DNA of 64,000 nucleotides from assembly GCA_900771195.1 (NCBI GenBank), contig CAAGMZ010000005.1, forward strand, positions 1-64,000, written 5' to 3'. Below are positions 58,566 to 64,000 of this stretch, one piece after another (within the stretch, counting starts at the first letter, position 1; each line of letters begins with the position of its first letter). The notes beneath the pieces are model-generated. The model had not been told where the DNA came from and did not search any database. It worked only from the letters and a program-made list of their open reading frames with translations. A program made the translations under genes and the position numbers. Source of the stretch: Lachnospiraceae bacterium (lineage in GTDB: Bacteria; Bacillota; Clostridia; Lachnospirales; Lachnospiraceae).

Positions 58566-59549
58566 CTATTTTTGAATTGTTTCCACAAGCTTGCCGTGAA
58601 CCAGATGGCGTACGGGATTTTTGGATGTTTCCTGACATGTGAAGAGTGTGGCAATCTGGTCATCTCCGTCGGCGGTGATACCTGTATCATACAATTCTAT
58701 GGACTTTACGAAATCTACATAATCCTGATTCGTAAAATCGTCACTCGAGAAGTAGAATGCCTTAATCTGAGTTTCGGAAGAGGCATCCGTCACGCAGAAT
58801 ATCTCGTATTTACGAATACAGTCATCAGTGTATATATAAAATGCGTTATTATCTTCAGCTGCATTTTTCTTATAAAATTCCTCATCGTCATACTTGAGCA
58901 GATTGCCGAACATGGAGTTGTCATACATTCTGTGACCGTAAATGTAGAAATGTTCATCTGCAAAAACCGGGCTGTTTCGGTAATCAAGGAATATTGAGCC
59001 TGACAGGGTGGTGCTTTCATCGTCGGGATCATCAAATGTATGGTTGAGATAATAATCGTTGTCCGAGTGCTGTACTATTGGATAACTTATACCACATGAT
59101 GGCAAATCAATCCAGCCTATGGCCTCGCGACTGAGATTGTGAAGCTCTTCAAAATTAATGTCAAGATACTTGTAGCCCGACTGACTGCCCGAGTCTGATT
59201 CGGATTCTGAAGCATCGTCGGATGAAGCACTTGTAGTGTTGAAAACCTTATTCGCAGCATCGTCGTATATGTCACGGGCTTTTTTGTACTCGTTAAGCCT
59301 GTTACATATGCTTACGGCTGCATAGATAAACACGCAGAGCGCCACACCCATAATAACATATCTTATAATATCACTTCTGGAAACCCTGCCCCTGTGACCT
59401 GAAGGGGCGGGTGACATATCATCACCCGCTCCCCCGGAATCAGAGCTGTCATGGTTATCCTGACTGTTGTCGTCTGTTGACATATTAACTATCTCCACAT
59501 CGACATCCTTGATATCTTTATCTTTATTGTCTTCATCAGAAATACCCAT
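58566..59549 (-). CDS. Class B sortase
   Basis: 327 residues from ATG 59549 with GGAG upstream. A long acidic cytoplasmic N-terminus (about 60 residues), one helix near 65-90, Ser/Asp linker, and an SrtB-type catalytic domain: histidine in FYIYGHRM, cysteine in TLFTCQET, arginine in NPVRHLVHGKL. It links surface proteins to the wall or builds pili. No substrate with a sorting motif is encoded in the window, so it stands alone (housekeeping role likely). Confidence 0.9.
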   Translation of the reverse strand: MGISDEDNKDKDIKDVDVEIVNMSTDDNSQDNHDSSDSGGAGDDMSPAPSGHRGRVSRSDIIRYVIMGVALCVFIYAAVSICNRLNEYKKARDIYDDAANKVFNTTSASSDDASESESDSGSQSGYKYLDINFEELHNLSREAIGWIDLPSCGISYPIVQHSDNDYYLNHTFDDPDDESTTLSGSIFLDYRNSPVFADEHFYIYGHRMYDNSMFGNLLKYDDEEFYKKNAAEDNNAFYIYTDDCIRKYEIFCVTDASSETQIKAFYFSSDDFTNQDYVDFVKSIELYDTGITADGDDQIATLFTCQETSKNPVRHLVHGKLVETIQK

Positions 59550-59576
59550 AATAATTCTCCGCAAATAATATTATAT

Positions 59577-60440
59577 TCAGGCCTTACCGACAGAACCGAA
59601 AAGCTCCATTTTTTCTTTCACTGTAGCCTTGATTGCCTCGAAACCGGGAGCGAGAAGCTTACGGGGATCAAATCCCTTTCCTTCAAGGTCCTTGCCTGCT
59701 TCGATGTACTTACGTGTAGCATCTGCGAATGAAAGCTGGCACTCTGTATTAACGTTAATCTTACCTACGCCAAGTGAGATTGCCTTCTTAATCATGTCTT
59801 CGGGGATGCCTGTGCCGCCGTGAAGAACGAGAGGCATGTCACCGGTGAGCTCCTTGACAGCTGCCAGTGTCTCAAAGCTTAATCCCTTCCAGTTAGCAGG
59901 GTACTTGCCGTGTATGTTACCGATTCCTGCTGCAAGCATTGTAACGCCAAGATCGGCAATTTTCTTGCATTCCTCGGGATCAGCGCACTCGCCCATTCCA
60001 ACAACACCGTCTTCTTCACCGCCGATAGAACCAACTTCAGCCTCAAGAGACATTCCGTGCTCTCTGGTAATCTTTACGAGCTCTTTTGTCTTGGCAATAT
60101 TCTCGTCGATAGGGTAATGTGAGCCATCGAACATGATTGATGAGAAACCTGCTTCCACACACTTAAGACATCCGTCATATGTGCCGTGGTCAAGGTGAAG
60201 TGCAACGGGAACAGTGATATTGAGTTCCTCGAGCATTCCGTTAACCATGCCGACTACAGTCTTGTATCCGCACATATACTTGCCTGCACCCTCTGAAACA
60301 CCGAGGATTACAGGTGAATTGCACTCCTGAGCCGTGAGGAGAATGGCCTTTGTCCACTCCAGGTTGTTGATGTTGAACTGACCGACTGCGTATTTGCCGG
60401 CCACTGCCTTTTTAAGCATTTCTTCTGCTGTTACTAACAT
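59577..60440 (-). CDS. fba: Fructose-bisphosphate aldolase, class II
   Basis: 287 residues from ATG 60440 with GGAGG upstream. Class II family: VPVALHLDHGT with the catalytic Asp and zinc His, SIMFDGSHYPIDENI, EAEVGSIGGEEDGV, zinc His in GIGNIHGKY and in LVLHGGTGI, and INVNTECQ. Splits fructose 1,6-bisphosphate in glycolysis. Highly expressed gene with a good promoter. Confidence 0.95.
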   Translation of the reverse strand: MLVTAEEMLKKAVAGKYAVGQFNINNLEWTKAILLTAQECNSPVILGVSEGAGKYMCGYKTVVGMVNGMLEELNITVPVALHLDHGTYDGCLKCVEAGFSSIMFDGSHYPIDENIAKTKELVKITREHGMSLEAEVGSIGGEEDGVVGMGECADPEECKKIADLGVTMLAAGIGNIHGKYPANWKGLSFETLAAVKELTGDMPLVLHGGTGIPEDMIKKAISLGVGKINVNTECQLSFADATRKYIEAGKDLEGKGFDPRKLLAPGFEAIKATVKEKMELFGSVGKA

Positions 60441-60511
60441 GAAATGTACCTCCAAAATAATTTAATTGCATTTTTAGTCGATGACTTACATAAAAGCCCA
60501 ACTTTATTTAC

Positions 60512-60540
60512 ATTATAGCACATAAATATATATTTAACAA
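60512..60540 (-). promoter_or_regulatory. fba promoter
   Basis: Minus strand TTGTTA (60540-60535), 17 bases, TATAAT (60517-60512). Confidence 0.65.
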
Positions 60541-60601
60541 ACCATTTTTTGTGTGGTATTATTAGGTAGAATAAAAATCAGATAACAGTGGAGGAATGAA
60601 T

Positions 60602-61813
60602 ATGCGCGCTTACGAACGCCTGCTCAGATATGTTAAAGTGAATTCGGAATCAAGTGAGGATACCGGCACACACCCCAGCACAAAAGGACAGTTCGACATG
60701 GCAGGAATGCTTGCGGATGAACTTAAGGAGATTGGAGTAAGTGAAGTCACACTCGATGATAAATGCTATGTTTATGCTTCTGTTCCGGCAAGCGACGGAA
60801 GAGAGAATGACAAATCCATAGGTCTTATTGCACATATGGATACTGCACCTTCTTTTAGCGGGGAGAATATCAGACCGAGAATAGCAGAGAACTATGATGG
60901 AAAAGACATAGTCCTTAACGAAGCGGCGGGCATTGTGCTTGACACTCATACATTTCCTCATCTCAAAAAATATGTGGGACAGGACCTGATTGTCACGGAC
61001 GGAACAACGCTTCTGGGAGCAGATGACAAAGCCGGCATCGCAGAAATAATCACTGCCCTTGAATGTGTGCTTCGTGATAATATTTCCCATCCCGCCATTA
61101 AGATTGCATTTACGCCGGATGAAGAAATAGGAGAGGGTGCCGATAATTTTGACGTGAAAGGCTTTGGAGCAGACTACGCCTACACTGTCGACGGCGGTGA
61201 GCTTGGCGAGCTTGAATACGAAAACTTCAATGCGGCAGCGGCCACTGTAACGGTGCATGGAAACTGTATCCATCCCGGCGAAGGCAAAAACAAAATGAAA
61301 AATGCCGTACTGCTTGCCATGGAGTTTAACGGGATGCTTCCGCCTGAGGAGACTCCCGCCCATACTGAAGGATATGAGGGATTTTACCATATCACGGATA
61401 TTTCCGGCAGTGAGGAAAAGACCGTGATGAAGTATATTATCAGGGACCATGACAGGGAGCTTTTTGAAAAGAAAAAAGATTCATTGAGAAAAATTGCGGA
61501 TTATATTAATGACAAATACGGCGATACAATCGAGCTTGAGATAAAAGATTCATACTACAATATGAAGGAAAAAATTCTGCCCCATATGGATATAGTGGAC
61601 AAGGCAAAGGCGGCCTTCAAAGCTAACGGAGTGGAACCAAAGGTGCAGCCCATACGCGGAGGCACTGACGGGGCAAGACTTTCGTTCATGGGACTTCCCT
61701 GTCCCAATCTGTCAACCGGCGGACATAATTTTCATGGAAAGTTTGAGTATATTTCGGTTCAGTCAATGGATAAGATGACAGATGTTTTGATATCACTTAT
61801 ATCAAAACGATAA
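60602..61813 (+). CDS. pepT: Peptidase T (tripeptide aminopeptidase)
   Basis: 403 residues from ATG 60602, seven bases after GGAGG (ATG 60596 overlaps it). M20 metallopeptidase: SSEDTGTHPSTKGQFDMA, metal-binding IAHMDTAPSFSG, GADDKAGIAEI, TPDEEIGEGAD, TVDGGELGELEYENFNAA and GGTDGARLSFMGLPCPNLSTGGHNFHG. Removes the first residue from tripeptides in the cytoplasm. Confidence 0.96.
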   Translation: MRAYERLLRYVKVNSESSEDTGTHPSTKGQFDMAGMLADELKEIGVSEVTLDDKCYVYASVPASDGRENDKSIGLIAHMDTAPSFSGENIRPRIAENYDGKDIVLNEAAGIVLDTHTFPHLKKYVGQDLIVTDGTTLLGADDKAGIAEIITALECVLRDNISHPAIKIAFTPDEEIGEGADNFDVKGFGADYAYTVDGGELGELEYENFNAAAATVTVHGNCIHPGEGKNKMKNAVLLAMEFNGMLPPEETPAHTEGYEGFYHITDISGSEEKTVMKYIIRDHDRELFEKKKDSLRKIADYINDKYGDTIELEIKDSYYNMKEKILPHMDIVDKAKAAFKANGVEPKVQPIRGGTDGARLSFMGLPCPNLSTGGHNFHGKFEYISVQSMDKMTDVLISLISKR

Positions 61814-61822
61814 TAAAGAAGC

Positions 61823-61875
61823 GGCTGTAAATATATTTACAGCCACTTCTGATGCAAGACTGCTTTACAGTCTTG
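61823..61875 (+). terminator. GCTGTAAA-family short palindrome and second hairpin after pepT
   Basis: GGCTGTAAATA/TATTTACAGCC (61823-61844) is a perfect 22-base palindrome of the same end type as the long repeat. CAAGACTG...AGTCTTG (61855-61875) follows. Together they separate pepT from the converging cyclophilin gene. Confidence 0.65.
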
Positions 61876-61880
61876 AAAAA

Positions 61881-62402
61881 TCATATTTTCTCGGGTTCCG
61901 GATAGTCGATGCCAAAGGTGTCAACTGTAACGGTTGCAATCTTTTGTTCTTCTATCGGACGATCATTCCAGTCGGTGCGGACACCGGCAATCTTGTTGAT
62001 GACCTCGATGCCGTTTGTAACTTTACCGAATGCGGCGTATGATCCGTCAAGATGCGGTGACGTTTCATGCATTATGAAGAACTGTGAACCTGCGGAATCA
62101 GGGTCCATGGACCTTGCCATGGAGAGAACTCCGGTGGTGTGCTTAAGGCTGTTGGTGAAGCCGTTCAAATCAAACTCACCCTTGATGCTGTATCCGGGGC
62201 CGCCCATTCCTGTACCTTCAGGATCTCCGCCCTGAATCATGAATCCTTTTATGACTCTGTGAAAAATCAGACCGTCATAAAAGCCTTTTTTGACAAGCGA
62301 TATGAAGTTGTTGACGGTGTTGGGCGCAATTTCGGGATAAAGCTCTGCCGAAAAAGTGCTGCCGTCGTCCATTTGGAATTTTACAATTGGATTCTGTGCC
62401 AT
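61881..62402 (-). CDS. Peptidyl-prolyl cis-trans isomerase, cyclophilin type
   Basis: 173 residues from ATG 62402 with AAAGGA upstream; the open frame runs further but without a start site and over the divergent gene. Cyclophilin motifs: FISLVKKGFYDGLIFHRVIKGFMIQGGDP, the catalytic Arg in FHRVI, SMARSMDPDSAGSQFFI and FGKVTNGIEV. No signal peptide, so cytoplasmic. Helps folding at prolines. Confidence 0.95.
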   Translation of the reverse strand: MAQNPIVKFQMDDGSTFSAELYPEIAPNTVNNFISLVKKGFYDGLIFHRVIKGFMIQGGDPEGTGMGGPGYSIKGEFDLNGFTNSLKHTTGVLSMARSMDPDSAGSQFFIMHETSPHLDGSYAAFGKVTNGIEVINKIAGVRTDWNDRPIEEQKIATVTVDTFGIDYPEPEKI

Positions 62403-62454
62403 AATTTTATCAGTCCTTTCGAGGTAATTATATCCTTTGGGAAATATCAAGTCA

Positions 62455-63228
62455 ATGTTAAAAAGAATTATTTTAAGACTAAAAAAAGAATACAGTATTG
62501 ATTGCAGTCCCGCAGTCGTCGTGAGTGATGGCCGGACCGATGAACACACGCTTGCAGTGACCGATGACAAAGCTGCCATGAGCACATTTAAAAGTAACGG
62601 AATCCCGGTCCTTTTTGTGTGCGATAAGGATGAGTTTGTAAACGGCGCAGATTATGTGACCGACGATATCTCACAGTGCGATTATGCGTATCTGGACATG
62701 GTATATTCAAGGCAAAAGAATATTCCGCTCGAAATTCTGGAGACGCCAAGATGCCGGGTGCGTGAGATGACGGTTGGCGACCTTCCGGCATTATATGAAA
62801 TGTATGATGACGAGATGATACGAAAATACACAGAACCGCTTTACGATTACGAAAAAGAAAAAGAGTACACCGAAAGCTACATAAGGAATATGTATGGGTT
62901 TTACGGGTTTGGACTGTGGCTGGCGTTCGACAAAGCAAGCGGCAGGCTGGCAGGCCGGGCAGGCATAAGCATCAGGGAAATTGACGGAAAGAGCTGTCAT
63001 GAGCTCGGGTACATTATAGCCTCCGATTTCAGGCAAAAAGGCTACGCCACGGAAATATGCACAGGCATAATTGAATATGCTTTTGAAACACTGGGGTTTG
63101 ATGAGCTGTACCTTGTGACGGAAAAAGACAATCCGGCATCGGTAAGAACAGCGAAAAAGCTTGGATTTAGTTTAATATCAGAGGGTGATAAATATTTTAT
63201 ATATAAAAAGGAAAGCGGCCATGAATAA
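62455..63228 (+). CDS. GNAT-family N-acetyltransferase with extra N-terminal domain
   Basis: 257 residues from ATG 62455 (TTG 62437 also in frame). The N-terminal 95 residues form an unassigned alpha/beta domain (VVVSDGRTDEHTLAVTDDKAA, PVLFVCDKDEF). The C-terminal 160 residues are a RimJ/RimL-like GNAT domain with the acetyl-CoA loop region around IIASDFRQKGYATEICTGII and NPASVRTAKKLGF. Substrate unknown. Divergent from the cyclophilin gene. Confidence 0.85.
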   Translation: MLKRIILRLKKEYSIDCSPAVVVSDGRTDEHTLAVTDDKAAMSTFKSNGIPVLFVCDKDEFVNGADYVTDDISQCDYAYLDMVYSRQKNIPLEILETPRCRVREMTVGDLPALYEMYDDEMIRKYTEPLYDYEKEKEYTESYIRNMYGFYGFGLWLAFDKASGRLAGRAGISIREIDGKSCHELGYIIASDFRQKGYATEICTGIIEYAFETLGFDELYLVTEKDNPASVRTAKKLGFSLISEGDKYFIYKKESGHE

Positions 63229-63241
63229 TCATGACCGCTTT
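63212..63241. terminator. Shared terminator (GNAT / amt)
   Basis: AAAGCGG.CATGA / TCATG.CCGCTTT stem overlapping the GNAT stop codon, between converging genes. Confidence 0.7.
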
Positions 63242-63269
63242 CGATTTGAAAATGATATTTCACGGAAAA

Positions 63270-64000
63270 TTATTTTTTCACGATGAAATCAGGGTAAGCA
63301 CTCTCGAGACCGTGCTCTGTAGGATCAAGACCTTCAATTTCTTCTGCAGCAGATACTCTGAGACCAATCGTCTTCTTGATGATGAAGAAGGTGAGTGTCA
63401 TTGTGACTGCTGTCCATGCAACGATTGAAAGAATTCCGATTGCCTGAACGCCGAGAAGCTTGAAGCCTCCGCCGTAGAAGAGACCAAGTGCATCGTATTC
63501 ACCTTTGCCGCAGGCAAAGAGACCTACACACAGGGTACCGAGAATTCCGCATGCACCATGAACGGCAACGGCACCAACGGGATCATCAACATGTGTAACA
63601 TTATCATTGAACCATACAACGAATACTACTAAGATTCCGGCAAGGATACCGATTATTGCGGCACCGAGTGCATCAACACATGCACATCCGGCTGTGATTG
63701 CAACAAGACCTGCAAGTGAACCGTTGAGGCACATGCCCACATCGGGTTTTCCGTTCTTTATCCATGTAATAATCAGAACCGTTACTGTGGCAACTGCAGG
63801 AGCAATTGTTGTAGTAGCGAATATTGATGCGAGGTTGGCAACTGATGTTGCGGCGGCACCGTTAAATCCATACCAGCCGAACCACAGGATGAAGCATCCT
63901 AAAGCACCGATTGTCATATCGTGACCAAGGATGGCCTTGGGTTTCTTGTTTTCGTCGAACTTTCCGATACGGGGTCCGAGCATTGCAGCACCGATAAGGG
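63270..64000 (-). CDS. amt: Ammonium transporter, C-terminal part (start outside window)
   Basis: About 243 codons; the minus-strand frame stays open to the window end, preceding MLGPRIGKF with LIGAA, so the N-terminal half lies outside. Amt/Rh family: ILWFGWYGFNGAAA, twin helices, NGSLAGLVAITAGCA with pore residues, and AVHGACGILGTLCVGLF containing a pore histidine. Carries ammonium into the cell for the GSIII encoded at 56313-58427. The cytoplasmic tail is where PII proteins bind; no glnB-like gene is visible in the window. Confidence 0.94.
   Translation of the reverse strand, partial: LIGAAMLGPRIGKFDENKKPKAILGHDMTIGALGCFILWFGWYGFNGAAATSVANLASIFATTTIAPAVATVTVLIITWIKNGKPDVGMCLNGSLAGLVAITAGCACVDALGAAIIGILAGILVVFVVWFNDNVTHVDDPVGAVAVHGACGILGTLCVGLFACGKGEYDALGLFYGGGFKLLGVQAIGILSIVAWTAVTMTLTFFIIKKTIGLRVSAAEEIEGLDPTEHGLESAYPDFIVKK

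Noticed and set aside
61881..62585. Longer cyclophilin start with an N-terminal extension
   Set aside because: The extension has no start site with ribosome binding site and overlaps the divergent GNAT gene; ATG 62402 has both.

Overview
The window looks like a chromosomal segment of an anaerobic Firmicute, most likely a Lachnospiraceae-type Clostridia. The grounds are the class III glutamine synthetase, a GlnRS with the clostridial-style degenerate KMSKS loop, a CIRCE-controlled groESL, LuxS, DUF6062, DUF2225 and DUF4358 family proteins, and strong AGGAGG ribosome binding sites with AGA/AGG-rich arginine codons. No rRNA, tRNA, CRISPR array, prophage or recognisable transposase gene was seen.

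Layout. 1-3.0 kb: a decaying FtsX-type ABC transporter cluster (one ATPase with an apparent internal deletion, one permease ending before its fourth membrane helix). 3.2-4.3 kb: aroB, then about 0.8 kb of repeat-rich spacer. 5.1-15.1 kb: a murein-peptide uptake and recycling locus (two class A beta-lactamase-like serine hydrolases without signal peptides, an L-Ala-D/L-Glu epimerase, a five-gene oligopeptide ABC importer, an SH3-NlpC/P60 endopeptidase). 15.2-22.6 kb: an accessory region with a prion-like membrane protein, an AT-rich secreted-protein plus MacB-like exporter module, an SdpR/SdpI-type immunity pair, a receiver-less LytTR regulator with a membrane partner, and a MerR regulator. 22.7-30.1 kb: tyrS, a surface O-acylation cluster (DUF4358 lipoprotein, transglutaminase, MBOAT, DHHW), glnS. 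30.1-36.8 kb: DUF2225, LTA-synthase-like enzyme, DUF6062, a MocR regulator, a MshEN/CheX-type fusion and CheY. 37-40.2 kb: a DNA glycosylase and groESL. 40.4-46.0 kb: an AgrC/AgrA-like two-component system followed by a secreted 137-residue protein and a three-gene FtsX-type ABC transporter. 46.2-64 kb: purA, a TagH-like ATPase with a membrane anchor, Dabb and Rsm22-family proteins, a 50-codon ORF coupled to a heterodimeric ABC exporter, a PAS-GGDEF-EAL protein, luxS, glnN, class B sortase, fba, pepT, a cyclophilin, a GNAT enzyme and the 3' part of amt.

Main themes. (1) Two intact and one decaying module combine FtsX/MacB-type ABC transporters with small membrane or secreted proteins; with the SdpRI pair they look like peptide or bacteriocin conflict and immunity equipment, and the 40.4-46.0 kb locus is the best candidate for an undescribed system. 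(2) Two dispersed intergenic repeat families run through the window: a large imperfect palindrome with GCTGTAAAAT...ATTTTACAGC ends (three long and three short copies) and a hairpin of the type GGGTGGCAAAAG/CTTTTGCCACCC (three copies). (3) The cytoplasmic serine hydrolases inside the murein-peptide locus may replace a known cell-wall recycling step. Functions are family-level inferences by eye; no database search or structure prediction was run.
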